Below, in pieces: positions 1 to 8,340 of a DNA stretch of 40,454 nt. The position numbers and the translations under genes were made by a program. The first letter of the stretch is position 1. Every line of letters begins with the position of its first letter. The stretch comes from Collinsella aerofaciens (GTDB lineage: Bacteria; Actinomycetota; Coriobacteriia; Coriobacteriales; Coriobacteriaceae): positions 1 through 40,454 of the forward strand of contig NZ_JADPCH010000003.1 in assembly GCF_015670745.1 (NCBI RefSeq). Direction: 5' to 3'. The notes under the pieces are model-generated. The model was not told the DNA's origin. It did no database searches and saw only the letters and a program-made list of their open reading frames with translations.

Positions 1-28
1 CCATGAATGCGGCGTGGCCGCCACGGTT

Positions 29-60
29 GGATTAGACACTCACCATTGTCGGCCTAATCC
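29..60. other. imperfect hairpin downstream of the hydrolase gene
   Basis: GGATTAG (29-35) is complementary to CTAATCC (54-60), with a further ACA/TGT inside. There is no T-run on either side, so it is not a clear intrinsic terminator. The rest of 1-143 shows no gene. Confidence 0.3.
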
Positions 61-143
61 GCGGTCTTTCATGCAGCAGGGGCTCTCAATGTTTTTATGT
101 CCTGCTCATATCGTCTCTGCCGGCAGGTGGGGACACTCCTTTG

Positions 144-1562
144 TTAGAAGATCCGGCGCAGGTCTCCGCGGTTGAGGGCCTCGTCGAAGAGGTGCTTGAA
201 CACCACGCCGCCGTGCAGGCCGTCGTGCTCGAACTCGTTGGTCACCCAGGCATGCGAGTTGCCCACGCGGCTGAGCGTATCGAGCTGCAGGCCCGAATCC
301 ACGTACATGTCGTCGAAATACACCGCGGCCTGCAGGGGCACCTCGTTGCAGGCCAGGCGCTGCGGGTCGTAGATCTTGTCCCAGCTGGTGTCTTCCATCA
401 GCAGGTCCATGGCGGGCTTAAACGGCTTAAGCTCGGGCATCTGCTCAAACATCCACGGGAACATGGCCTCGCCGGTAAACATGAGCGGGCGTGCGAGCGT
501 GTCGAACTCGGCGCGGTGCGCCTTCTCTTCAGCCGCGGCCCAGCCAATGGGCATAGTGTCGCCGTCGGCGTATATGAACTCCTGCAGCGTCCAGTACAGC
601 GGATTCGTGCGCGTGTTGGTGCGCTCGAAGGCGCGCATCAAAAAGCTGTCGGATACCGAGGAGCCGCAGGTCAGCGTGCCGTCGCCGTCAACAAAAGCGT
701 GATCGATAATCCAATGCATGCGCTCAAAGCTCGGCTTCATGCCAAAGTCGCTGCCCATGAGCTGTAGACGCTCGACCGTCATCGGCGAGCCGTCGGGCAG
801 CACGGGCTTCTGGGCCTCGAGCGTATCGGCCAGGGCCGCCACGCGTTCGACGTCGGCGGGGTAGCGGTCGTAATACTGCTGAGTTTTAGCTGCCATGCGC
901 GGGAAGGTGTGCGCGTAGACCTCGCTGGCGCTCGCTGGCACGTGTGGAATGCCGCCGCAGGTAAAGCTTGCCGCCACGCCTTCGGGGAAGAGCGACAGAT
1001 AGCTCAACGTCAAAAAGCCGCCGTAGCTCTGGCCGAGCGTGACCCAGGGCTTGCCGCCAAAGCCCACCAGACGCAGGTACTCAAAATCGCGCACGATGGA
1101 GCTGGCGAGGTGGCGCTTGAGGAAGTCGGCCTGCGAGCGTGCTGTATCGGCGCCGGCGGCCGTTGCGCGATCACCCAGTGCCTTGATCGTGCGTCCGTCC
1201 ACGCAGCTACTGCGTCCGGTGCCGCGCTGGTCGGGAAGGACCACACGGAAGTGCTTGACGGCCTCCTCGATCCAGCCGTCGCTTGTAGGCGACAGCGGAC
1301 GCGGGCTCTCGCCGCCGGGGCCGCCCTGCAAAAACAGGAGCAGCGGCAGATCGTCGTTGATGCGGTCGGGCGCGCAAACCACGCGGTAGAAGAGCTTGAT
1401 GCTCTCGGGCGCGCCGGCGATTGGTGCCGGCATAGCGCCGCGGCGCATGGTGCTGCCGACGGCCAGGAGCATCGGCTCCAGGCCGCGCCAGTCAAGGGGG
1501 ACGTCGATGCTGTGGTCCTCGACGTAAAGGCCGGGGACGTGGTACGAAGTGATGAGGGCCAT
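144..1562 (-). CDS. alpha/beta hydrolase, proline iminopeptidase-like (peptidase S33)
   Basis: Predicted cytoplasmic alpha/beta-hydrolase of about 472 residues, probably an aminopeptidase removing N-terminal proline or a related residue. Seen: an oxyanion-loop motif LQGGPGG at about residues 79-85, DQRGTGRSS at about 111-119, the nucleophile elbow GQSYGG with Ser about 179, and a C-terminal HDGLHGG whose first or second His (about 446/450) would complete the triad. These are the hallmarks of the S33 prolyl iminopeptidase family. The start at 1562 is preferred to the longer 1643 start because a GGAAG-like RBS lies just upstream and the protein then begins in family style (MALITSYHVPG). It is divergent from proA with about 110 bp between them. 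Substrate specificity cannot be read from sequence. Confidence 0.85.
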   Translation of the reverse strand: MALITSYHVPGLYVEDHSIDVPLDWRGLEPMLLAVGSTMRRGAMPAPIAGAPESIKLFYRVVCAPDRINDDLPLLLFLQGGPGGESPRPLSPTSDGWIEEAVKHFRVVLPDQRGTGRSSCVDGRTIKALGDRATAAGADTARSQADFLKRHLASSIVRDFEYLRLVGFGGKPWVTLGQSYGGFLTLSYLSLFPEGVAASFTCGGIPHVPASASEVYAHTFPRMAAKTQQYYDRYPADVERVAALADTLEAQKPVLPDGSPMTVERLQLMGSDFGMKPSFERMHWIIDHAFVDGDGTLTCGSSVSDSFLMRAFERTNTRTNPLYWTLQEFIYADGDTMPIGWAAAEEKAHRAEFDTLARPLMFTGEAMFPWMFEQMPELKPFKPAMDLLMEDTSWDKIYDPQRLACNEVPLQAAVYFDDMYVDSGLQLDTLSRVGNSHAWVTNEFEHDGLHGGVVFKHLFDEALNRGDLRRIF

Positions 1563-1674
1563 GTGAGTCTTCCGTTCGTTGCGGTGTTTCGGGTTGACCA
1601 ATTCTACCGCCGCGGGCGAGGCCATGCGCAAATCGGCTACCATGGTTGCAAACTTCTAGGAGAAAGGGCCGCCC

Positions 1675-2961
1675 ATGTCGGTCGATATAGCCACGTATGT
1701 CCACGATCTTGCCGTTGCCGCCAAGGCAGCGTCGGCCTCGCTTGCCACGGCGAGCGATGAGCAGCGCCAGGAGGCCGTGCGCGCCATGGCCGCAGCACTG
1801 CGCAACGGTGTCGACTCCATCGTCGCCGCCAACGAGCTCGATATGTCCGCCGCGCGCGATGCGGGCACTTCGGCCGGTCTGCTCGACCGTCTGCTGCTGA
1901 CGCCTGAGCGCGTCGAGGGCATGGCCGCCGGTTTGGAGAAGCTCGCCGAGCTGCCCGATCCCGTCGGCCGCGTGCTCGACCACCGCGTGCTTGCGAGCGG
2001 TGTGGACCTGACCCGCGTGAGCGTGCCGTTGGGCCTGGTCGCCATGGTCTACGAGGCGCGCCCCAACGTGACGGCCGACGCCGCAGGCATCTGCATCCGT
2101 ACCGGCAACGCCTGCATTCTACGCGGCGGCTCGCTGGCCTATCACTCGTGTGCCATGATCGCCGAGCTGCTGGCCGATGCGCTCGAGGCCAAGGGCTTCC
2201 CGCGCGAGGCCGTGTCGATGATCGAGTCCACCGACCGCGAGGCCACCGGCGAGCTCATGAAGCTCCGCGGTATTGTCGACGTACTCATTCCGCGCGGAGG
2301 TGCAGGCCTGATCCAGCGCTGCGTACGCGAGTCGCTTGTGCCGGTGATCGAGACGGGCACGGGCAACTGCCACATCTACGTGCATGAATCCGCCGACTTT
2401 GATAAGGCGCTCAACATTATCGTTAATGCCAAGACCCAGCGCGTAGGCGTGTGCAATGCCGCCGAGTCGCTGCTGGTCGACCGTGCTGTGGCCGATGCGT
2501 TTTTGCCCGCGGTCGTGACCGTGCTGCATGACCACGGCGTGCTGATTCACGGCGACGAGGCAACCTGCGCCGCATGCGCCGATGCCGGGCTTGTGGAGGG
2601 CGATGACTACGTCGCCGCGACTGAGGAGGACTGGGGTCGCGAGTACCTGGCGCTCGAGATGAGCGTGAAGGTCGTGGCAAACGAGGACGAGGCCATCGCA
2701 CACATCAACCGCTACGGCACGATGCACTCCGAGGCCATCGTTGCCGAGGATACGGATGCTTGCGAGCGCTTCCTCGATGCTGTCGATGCCTCGGCCGTGT
2801 ACTCCAACGCCAGCACTCGCTTCACTGACGGCGGCGAGTTTGGCCTGGGTGCCGAGATCGGCATCTCGACCCAAAAACTCCACGCCCGTGGCCCCTTTGC
2901 CGCCGAGGCCCTCACCACCTACAAATACAAGCTCCGCGGCACCGGCCAGGTCCGCCCCTAA
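1675..2961 (+). CDS. proA: glutamate-5-semialdehyde dehydrogenase (gamma-glutamyl phosphate reductase)
   Basis: Second enzyme of proline biosynthesis: NADPH-dependent reduction of gamma-glutamyl phosphate to glutamate semialdehyde in the cytoplasm. The 428-residue length is normal for ProA. The catalytic thiol is Cys260 in the motif QRVGVCNAAESLL. Other ProA-like segments seen are MVYEARPNVTADAAG, RGGSLAYHS, the GTGNCHIYVHESAD stretch and, near the C-terminus, EFGLGAEIGISTQKLHARGP. The start is supported by AGGAGA about 10 bases upstream. No proB lies beside it in this window, so the first step is encoded elsewhere. The TAA stop merges with the first bases of a 45-bp palindromic repeat, followed by an intrinsic terminator. 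Confidence 0.96.
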   Translation: MSVDIATYVHDLAVAAKAASASLATASDEQRQEAVRAMAAALRNGVDSIVAANELDMSAARDAGTSAGLLDRLLLTPERVEGMAAGLEKLAELPDPVGRVLDHRVLASGVDLTRVSVPLGLVAMVYEARPNVTADAAGICIRTGNACILRGGSLAYHSCAMIAELLADALEAKGFPREAVSMIESTDREATGELMKLRGIVDVLIPRGGAGLIQRCVRESLVPVIETGTGNCHIYVHESADFDKALNIIVNAKTQRVGVCNAAESLLVDRAVADAFLPAVVTVLHDHGVLIHGDEATCAACADAGLVEGDDYVAATEEDWGREYLALEMSVKVVANEDEAIAHINRYGTMHSEAIVAEDTDACERFLDAVDASAVYSNASTRFTDGGEFGLGAEIGISTQKLHARGPFAAEALTTYKYKLRGTGQVRP

Positions 2962-3004
2962 ACCTACCAAAAAGGGACAGGTTTATTTTGGCAGGTTTTA
3001 TCTG
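2961..3004 (+). repeat. REP-like palindromic repeat, copy 1, fused to the proA stop codon
   Basis: Copy 1 of a repeat found three times in this window. Arms AACCTACCAAAA and TTTTGGCAGGTT flank the 13-base loop AGGGACAGGTTTA, followed by TTATCTG. The first A is the last base of the proA TAA stop. Homology to the other copies starts at the stop codon and ends after TTATCTG. Confidence 0.85.
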
Positions 3005-3011
3005 CGGTTTT

Positions 3012-3039
3012 GCCGGGCGACGCGTTCGCCCGGCTTTTT
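3012..3039 (+). terminator. intrinsic terminator after proA
   Basis: Perfect stem GCCGGGCGA / TCGCCCGGC with a 5-base loop, followed by TTTTT. Confidence 0.85.
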
Positions 3040-3132
3040 CCTCCGCATGCTTTTTCTGCCTTTCGGCTTGAGCCGCGGCGATATACGATAGTGACACCGT
3101 GTCTTAGCACCGACTCACCTGGAGGTATTGCC

Positions 3133-3732
3133 ATGTCCCAGACGCTTTCCGCCGGAATCACCCGCGACCGTGCGTTCGAATTGCTCAACGAGCACAACAA
3201 GGACCCGTTCCACATCACCCACGGCGAAACGGTCGAGGGCACCATGCGCTACTTTGCGCGCGAGTTCGACCCCGAGAACGAGGAGTTTTGGGGCATCGTC
3301 GGTTTGCTGCACGACCTGGATTGGGAGGAGCATGAGGACGATCCCGTGAACCACACCATCTATGCGGCCGAGATCCTTGAGGGCGAGGGTGCCTCTCCCG
3401 AACTCATTCGCGCTATTCAGACGCACACGTCCGATTTCAATACCTCGCTGCCCAAGCCCGAGCTGCAGATGGAGAAGATCCTGTTTGCTTGCGACGAGCT
3501 CACCGGCCTGATCGGTGCTGCCGTGATCATGCGTCCGAGCAAGAGCGTCATGGACTTTACGGCCAAGTCGCTCAAGAAGAAGTTCAAGGACAAGCGCTTT
3601 GCCGCCGGCTGCTCGCGCGACGTGATTTCGCAGGGCGCCGAGATGCTCGGCTGGGAGCTCCCCGAGCTCTTTGACCGCACCATCGCGGCCATGCAGTCCT
3701 TCGCGCCCGACCGCGACACCTTCCAGGCCTAA
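3133..3732 (+). CDS. HD-domain protein (predicted metal-dependent phosphohydrolase)
   Basis: A 199-residue protein with one HD fold. The His-Asp pair is His60-Asp61 in LLHDLDWEEH; further conserved-looking histidines are in FHITHGETVEG near residue 25-30 and in NHTIYAAEIL and IQTHTSDF downstream. HD proteins of this small type hydrolyse nucleotides or other phosphoesters; the substrate is unknown. The start at 3133 is chosen because GGAGG lies 7 bases upstream; an upstream in-frame ATG at 3010 sits in the proA terminator. Its TAA stop is fused to repeat copy 2, followed by a strong hairpin, so it looks monocistronic. Confidence 0.85.
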   Translation: MSQTLSAGITRDRAFELLNEHNKDPFHITHGETVEGTMRYFAREFDPENEEFWGIVGLLHDLDWEEHEDDPVNHTIYAAEILEGEGASPELIRAIQTHTSDFNTSLPKPELQMEKILFACDELTGLIGAAVIMRPSKSVMDFTAKSLKKKFKDKRFAAGCSRDVISQGAEMLGWELPELFDRTIAAMQSFAPDRDTFQA

Positions 3733-3775
3733 CCTGCCAAATTGGGACAGGTTTATTTTGGTAGATTTTATCTGG
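3731..3775 (+). repeat. REP-like palindromic repeat, copy 2, fused to the HD-gene stop codon
   Basis: Same element as copy 1 with a few changes: arms AACCTGCCAAAT and TTTTGGTAGATT, loop TGGGACAGGTTTA, tail TTATCTGG. The two A residues of the TAA stop are its first bases. Confidence 0.85.
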
Positions 3776-3816
3776 GAAAACGCTTCCGTTGGACGTTATT
3801 CAGCGGAAGCGTTTTC
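3776..3816 (+). terminator. hairpin terminator after the HD gene
   Basis: Perfect 13-bp stem GAAAACGCTTCCG / CGGAAGCGTTTTC with a 15-base loop. The stem itself ends in TTTTC, giving a T-rich tail. Confidence 0.7.
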
Positions 3817-3901
3817 TGTTTGACATGGAGACGCTGGCGAATGCGGTGCCTCGCGGCAGGCAGTTGCGCTTCGCCGTATCCGTAACTCGGTAAACGCGAC
3901 G

Positions 3902-4660
3902 TTAGGACGCGTTCTTGATAATCCATGTTCCCAGTCCGGTCAGCAGCTGAACCTGCTTAACCGTTACCCCTTGTTTTCGAAGCGCGAGAATCGCCTCATT
4001 GCGAAGTGGCTTGGAGACGGATTTAAGTTCCGTCGGAGCACATCCTGCGACACTCTGCACGATTGCCGTGCCAAATTCGCATAGATCTTCCTCGCGAACC
4101 TTGGCTGTTGCGCTGGGGCGATAGGGAAGCGACGGCGTGCTTTCCATGAGCTTAAGGTATGAGCGAGGTGTTGGGAATAAAACACCGACAACGCTGCCGG
4201 TGACATGCGGCCGTGACCTGGCGCTCATTAGATACTCGCGATGGCTGCTCCAGGGATATTCGTCATATGCCGCCAGTCCTGCTTTTTGTGGATTCAGATG
4301 GATGTATCGAATTGCTTCGAGTAAATATACTTCCGACTTAATGGGCGAATCCCAAAACCGTTCCTGAAACACGTGGCCGATATGCCCTGTCCGCGCATTG
4401 TACCTGCCCGCATACGATACGGCTACCGCGTGCATCGCGTCGCTCTTACGGTCGTCCGGATCGTCGATGAGTAGATGAATGTGGCTCCCCATAAGACACC
4501 AAGCGATAAGCTCGATATTGTGTTTGGGGAGGATCGCATCGAGGATCTGAAGCATGGCGATTCGGTCCTCGGCATCGTCAAACAGCAATTGCCCTCCGTT
4601 TCCACGCAACGTGACGTGGAAATAACCGGTTGGTGACTTTGAACGAGGTTTTCTCGGCAT
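3902..4660 (-). CDS. REP-associated tyrosine transposase (RAYT), IS200/IS605-like Y1 HUH family
   Basis: A 252-residue single-strand transposase. Seen: N-terminal YFHVTLRGNGGQLLF, the HUH metal motif MGSHIHLL (His60, His62), VFQERFWDSPI, and the catalytic tyrosine Tyr119 in EAIRYIHLNPQKAG followed by YPWSSHREYL, the usual RAYT signature. The C-terminus (about 215-252) resembles a helix-turn-helix (VTVKQVQLLTGLGTW). The start at 4660 has a strong AAAGGAGG RBS; the upstream extension has none. RAYTs in enterobacteria and pseudomonads recognise REP palindromes. Here two 45-bp palindromic repeats in opposite orientations bracket the gene at 3731-3775 and 4974-5018. All catalytic residues appear intact, so the protein may be active. 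Confidence 0.9.
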   Translation of the reverse strand: MPRKPRSKSPTGYFHVTLRGNGGQLLFDDAEDRIAMLQILDAILPKHNIELIAWCLMGSHIHLLIDDPDDRKSDAMHAVAVSYAGRYNARTGHIGHVFQERFWDSPIKSEVYLLEAIRYIHLNPQKAGLAAYDEYPWSSHREYLMSARSRPHVTGSVVGVLFPTPRSYLKLMESTPSLPYRPSATAKVREEDLCEFGTAIVQSVAGCAPTELKSVSKPLRNEAILALRKQGVTVKQVQLLTGLGTWIIKNAS

Positions 4661-4906
4661 GGCCCCTCCTTTAGCTTGGATGGGCTGAAGATACCTCATT
4701 CGGGGGCTTCGGTTGTCGAGATTCAGTTCACCGACTATAGCTGCTACCTGCCGAAATATAATTGCGTTTTCAAATTGATGCTTTTTAATGGTAATTGAGT
4801 AAGACGGGCGCGCTTGTTGTGGATGCGGGCGTTGGTTACGTCGATCTGGACGGCCCTTGCGTGATGTCATCGCAAATGGGCTTCACGCATTTTTACGGCG
4901 ATAGAA

Positions 4907-4950
4907 AAATGGTCGGGCGCTCTTAAACAAAACGGAGCACCCGACCATTT
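4907..4950. terminator. long hairpin between the carD-like gene and the RAYT gene
   Basis: AAATGGTCGGGCGCTC pairs with GAGCACCCGACCATTT (one mismatch), with a loop of about 12 bases. The A/T ends would give short U-tails on both strands, so it may act as a bidirectional terminator. It lies between the RAYT upstream region and repeat copy 3. Confidence 0.5.
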
Positions 4951-4973
4951 ACTGATTGTTTGTTGATGGTTGG

Positions 4974-5018
4974 CCAGATAAAACCTGCCAAAATAAACCT
5001 GTCCCTTTTTGGCAGGTT
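4974..5018 (-). repeat. REP-like palindromic repeat, copy 3, fused to the carD-like stop codon
   Basis: Best-paired copy. Read on the minus strand it has perfect 12-bp arms AACCTGCCAAAA and TTTTGGCAGGTT, loop AGGGACAGGTTTA, tail TTATCTGG. Its first two A residues complete the TAA stop of the carD-like gene. Confidence 0.88.
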
Positions 5019-5502
5019 AATTGAGGGCGGCTTGAGCTAGACGGGCTTCGGCGGCCTCCTCGGTGACACCAAGGGCTACGGCGAACTCCTCGATGGAGCG
5101 GCGTTTGGCCTCCTTGAGTACGCGCATGTAGTAGGAGCTGGGTTTTTTATCAGCTTCCTCGGCCTGGCGAATGCGGTGCATCATGGTCTTTGCCACACGG
5201 ACCGTCTCGGGCGCGCCCAGCTTGAGCTGCTGCTTAAAGTGCGTCTCCTCAAGTGAACTGTTGCGCTCGGTAAAAGTGTCGCACTCCAGCTCGTCATAGT
5301 GGCTCAGCAGGTGCTCGGCATCTTGCTGCGAGATGGCGGCGTGCAAACGGTCGGCCTGCGCCACGGGGTACATGAGGATCGTCTGCGCATGTCCCTGCTT
5401 GGTCTCGAGCAGTAGCATGGGCTGCGGTGTGTCGTCCCTAAAACCGACGACGGTGCAGACTCCCTGACCCGGATGAATGACGTGTTGACCGATTGAGAAC
5501 AT
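5017..5502 (-). CDS. CarD-like / CdnL-type transcriptional regulator
   Basis: A 161-residue protein starting IGQHVIHPGQGVCTVVGF, the typical opening of the CarD_CdnL_TRCF RNA-polymerase-interacting domain, followed by a helical C-terminal half (about 85-161) rich in charged residues, as expected for the DNA-contacting domain. CarD/CdnL proteins bind the RNAP beta lobe and stabilise open complexes at promoters, including rRNA promoters. The start is supported by GGAGG 4 bases upstream. The gene is divergent from argS across about 340 bp. The stop is fused to repeat copy 3. Confidence 0.88.
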   Translation of the reverse strand: MFSIGQHVIHPGQGVCTVVGFRDDTPQPMLLLETKQGHAQTILMYPVAQADRLHAAISQQDAEHLLSHYDELECDTFTERNSSLEETHFKQQLKLGAPETVRVAKTMMHRIRQAEEADKKPSSYYMRVLKEAKRRSIEEFAVALGVTEEAAEARLAQAALN

Positions 5503-5844
5503 GCTACCTCCAACTTATACGAATTTACGTATGTCTAGAATAACACGCTGACGTGCGCAAACCCTTACTTTATGCAGGAAAAGCACACAACTCCGATAGG
5601 TAAGAGTATTCGATAACAGGCGCAGCTCATTCACACCTTTATGCATTTTCAACGCCTGCATAATCTGCAGGCAGACTGGCATCTTTGAGTGACTCCATAC
5701 AAGCTGTAGTCAATTTTGTGCATATGCAATATCGATTGGCTTTACCCTGCGACAGTGCCCGTCGCTTGTGATAGAGTGCTACAAACTCTGGCTTTTGCCC
5801 TACGAGTGACCAAGAGCTCGGGGGCTTTAACACAAGGAGGATCT
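5503..5844. other. divergent intergenic region between the carD-like gene and argS
   Basis: 342 bp with no gene. It holds the two divergent start regions, a perfect 7-bp inverted repeat GCCTGCA/TGCAGGC (5654-5672, loop TAATC) and a TGCATATGCA palindrome near 5720. I see no T-box specifier/antiterminator pattern. The dyads could be operators but match no consensus I can name with confidence. Confidence 0.45.
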
Positions 5845-7698
5845 ATGCCCGAGAAGATTGAAGAGCTGGTACGCGCTGCGCTTGCTGCGGCCCAGGAGGC
5901 CGGCGACCTTTCCGCATTTGAACTTGACGATTGCGCTATCGAGCGACCGGCTGACACTTCTCATGGCGAGTGGACCTCTACCATGGCCCTGAAGTCCGCC
6001 AAGCTGGCCCATTGCGCCCCGCGCAAGATCGCCGAGGCCATCGTTGCCCATATGCCCGAGGACCCCGCGATCGAGAAGGTCGAGATCGCAGGCCCCGGCT
6101 TCATCAACTTCTACCTCTCCGTTGCCGTCAAGAATGCCATCTTTGGCGAGGCTCGCGAGAAGGGTATGGACTTCGCTAAGTCCAACGTCGGTGGCGGCCT
6201 GAAGACCCAGGTCGAGTTCGTCTCCGCCAACCCCGTCGGCCCCATGCACATCGGCCATGGCCGCTGGGCCGCTCTGGGCGACTCCCTTTGCCGTGTGATG
6301 GACCACGCCGGTTACGATATCCAGCGTGAGTTCTACATTAACGACCACGGCTCTCAGATGAACACCTTCGGCAACTCCATCAGCACGCGCTATATGCAGC
6401 TTGCCGACATCATCGCCAAGCAGGGCGTGGATATCGACGAGGCTCACAAGCTGCTGATCGCCGACCGCGACGCCTTTGTTGCCGATGAGAACGACGAGCA
6501 TCCCGAGGCCCATCCGTATCAGGACAACTTTGCCGAGACTCTGGGCAAGGACTCCTACGGCGGCGACTACATCATCGACGAGGCCGCCGAGTTCTGGCGC
6601 ACCGACGGCGATAAGTGGGTCAACGCCGATCCGCAGGAGCGCATGGAGAGCTTCCGCGAGCGCGGCTATGTAAAGATGGTCGACAACATGCGCGACCTTT
6701 GCCATGCCGTTAACTGCGACTTCGATCGTTGGTTCTCCGAGCGCTCGCTGTATGTGAAGGACACCGAGGGTGAGACCGCCGGCACCTCCGCCGTCGACCG
6801 CGCCTTTGAGAAGCTCGACAAGATGGGCTACCTCTACACCAAGGACGGCGCCCTGTGGTTCCGCTCCACCGACCTGGGCGACGACAAGGACCGCGTGCTG
6901 ATCAAGTCCGACGGCGAGTACACCTACTTTGCCTCCGACGTCGCCTATCACTGGGATAAGTTCCAGCGCGTCGACCACGTCATCGACATCTGGGGCGCCG
7001 ACCACCACGGCTACATCGAGCGCGTCCGCTGCGTCTGCGATGCCTTGGGTTACCCCGGCAAGTTCGAGGTTCTGCTGGGCCAGCTCGTCAACCTGCTGCG
7101 TAACGGCAAGCCCGTCCGTATGTCCAAGCGCAAGGGCACCATGGTGACCCTGCAGGAGCTCGTCGACGAGGTTGGCTCCGACGCCGCTCGTTACACGCTC
7201 ATCTCCAAGAGCTCCAACCAGATGGTCGACTTCGATATCGAGGCCGTCAAGAAGCGCGACAACTCCAACCCGGTCTATTACGTGCAGTACGCTCACGCCC
7301 GCGTGTGCTCCATCCTGCGTCGTGCCGCTGACGTTACGCCCGAGCAGGCTGACGAGATGGGCATGAAGGCCGTCGCCGCCAAGGCCATCGGTGAGAACGT
7401 CGATTACTCGCTGCTGACCGACCCGACCGAGCTCGCCCTTTCGCGTAAGCTCAACGAGCTCACCGACCTCATCGCCAGCTGCGCTCGCGACCGCGCCCCG
7501 TTCCGTCTGACGCACTTTGCCGAGGAACTCGCCGGCGACTTCCACAGCTTCTACGCTGCCTGCCAGGTTCTGCCGAGCGAGGGCCGTCCCGTCGACCCCG
7601 AGCTTTCGCGCGCCCGTCTGGCCGCTTGCGACGCCGTCCGCGTGACGCTCGCCCTGGTGCTCACCCTTGTTGGTGTCTCCGCTCCCGAGCAGATGTAA
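5845..7698 (+). CDS. argS: arginyl-tRNA synthetase
   Basis: A 617-residue class I aminoacyl-tRNA synthetase charging tRNA-Arg in the cytoplasm. Seen: the N-terminal Arg-tRNA-synthetase additional domain (about 1-110), VEFVSANPVGPMHIGHGRWAAL with the HIGH signature at 135-138, a Rossmann core with DIWGADHHGYIERV, the KMSKS-equivalent RMSKRKGT at 425-432, then the all-helical anticodon-binding domain (DALR type, about 490-617, FYAACQVLP). Start chosen at 5845 with AGGAGG upstream; an in-frame upstream ATG at 5716 lacks an RBS. A strong terminator follows, so it is probably monocistronic. Confidence 0.97.
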   Translation: MPEKIEELVRAALAAAQEAGDLSAFELDDCAIERPADTSHGEWTSTMALKSAKLAHCAPRKIAEAIVAHMPEDPAIEKVEIAGPGFINFYLSVAVKNAIFGEAREKGMDFAKSNVGGGLKTQVEFVSANPVGPMHIGHGRWAALGDSLCRVMDHAGYDIQREFYINDHGSQMNTFGNSISTRYMQLADIIAKQGVDIDEAHKLLIADRDAFVADENDEHPEAHPYQDNFAETLGKDSYGGDYIIDEAAEFWRTDGDKWVNADPQERMESFRERGYVKMVDNMRDLCHAVNCDFDRWFSERSLYVKDTEGETAGTSAVDRAFEKLDKMGYLYTKDGALWFRSTDLGDDKDRVLIKSDGEYTYFASDVAYHWDKFQRVDHVIDIWGADHHGYIERVRCVCDALGYPGKFEVLLGQLVNLLRNGKPVRMSKRKGTMVTLQELVDEVGSDAARYTLISKSSNQMVDFDIEAVKKRDNSNPVYYVQYAHARVCSILRRAADVTPEQADEMGMKAVAAKAIGENVDYSLLTDPTELALSRKLNELTDLIASCARDRAPFRLTHFAEELAGDFHSFYAACQVLPSEGRPVDPELSRARLAACDAVRVTLALVLTLVGVSAPEQM

Positions 7699-7743
7699 GC
7701 TACGGGTCATTTGACCGCGCAGGTTTGGTTTAACTGAGCCTTG

Positions 7744-7776
7744 AAAGCCCGATCTCCCACGGAGGTCGGGCTTTTT
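7744..7776 (+). terminator. intrinsic terminator after argS
   Basis: Stem AAAGCCCGA ... TCGGGCTTTTT with an inner CC/GG pairing around CAC, ending in a run of T. Confidence 0.85.
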
Positions 7777-7860
7777 GCGTTTGGTGAGACTATTTGGTTT
7801 GCCGGGAAATGCTACCAAATCGCAACTATACCGGTTTACGGGGCTGAATCGCCAACTGGC

Positions 7861-7933
7861 GACCATGGTGCCAATAGCAAAATTAAACCCGCAGGTAGAT
7901 GGCTTATTGTTTCTTGAAAATGCAGGGTATGGT
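7861..7933 (+). repeat. intergenic repeat, copy A
   Basis: Aligns along its whole length, with one single-base indel, to 8087-8158. Shared blocks include ACCATG near the 5' end, GCAGGTAG in the middle and AGGGTATGGT at the 3' end. The ends ACCAT.../...ATGGT are inverted, as in a small mobile repeat. Confidence 0.6.
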
Positions 7934-8086
7934 TGGCTTGCAGCATTCTGGCCCCGTAATCCGGCATAGTTTTGAAAATTGTCCCTTGGGGACGGGGGAA
8001 ACGGATCATTTTTGTCTCGTGGAGGGGTGGTGGGATACCGTCCGCCACGAATTGGGCTCATCTCCTACGTTTGGACGCATATCCCG

Positions 8087-8158
8087 AACCATGCCGAAAT
8101 GTACGATATTAAAAGCGCAGGTAGCAGACTCGTTGTTTTTGAAAAACAAGGGTATGGT
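8087..8158 (+). repeat. intergenic repeat, copy B
   Basis: Second copy of the element at 7861. It begins AACCATGCC and ends GGGTATGGT, so its termini are nearly inverted (ACCATGCC versus GGTATGGT). The start-to-start spacing of the two copies is 226 bp. Confidence 0.6.
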
Positions 8159-8312
8159 CAGGGGCCCGTGGGTAAACGTAGTAGATGGGCGCGATTCGTG
8201 GCTCGGCCATTCCGGATGTCACGGTTTCACTCCTCTGACGTGACATTTCAGGCGCTTTTGAGGAGGAGTGCCCCTTTTGACTAGTCGTTTAAGAACGTCC
8301 CCAATGACTAAG

Positions 8313-8340
8313 TTGCAGGTGGCGGCGGTTGTGTTACACT
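8313..8340 (+). promoter_or_regulatory. candidate sigma-A promoter of rho
   Basis: -35 TTGCAG (8313-8318), 16-base spacer, -10 TACACT (8335-8340). This would give an untranslated leader of about 140 bases, which could hold rho autoregulation sites. Confidence 0.55.

Noticed and set aside
5503-5844. T-box or other riboswitch before argS
   Set aside because: No T-box conserved block, specifier loop or terminator/antiterminator pair could be found.
5827-8061. 744-residue open frame on the minus strand opposite argS
   Set aside because: Antisense shadow of a clear ArgRS gene in GC-rich codons; no RBS and no family motif.
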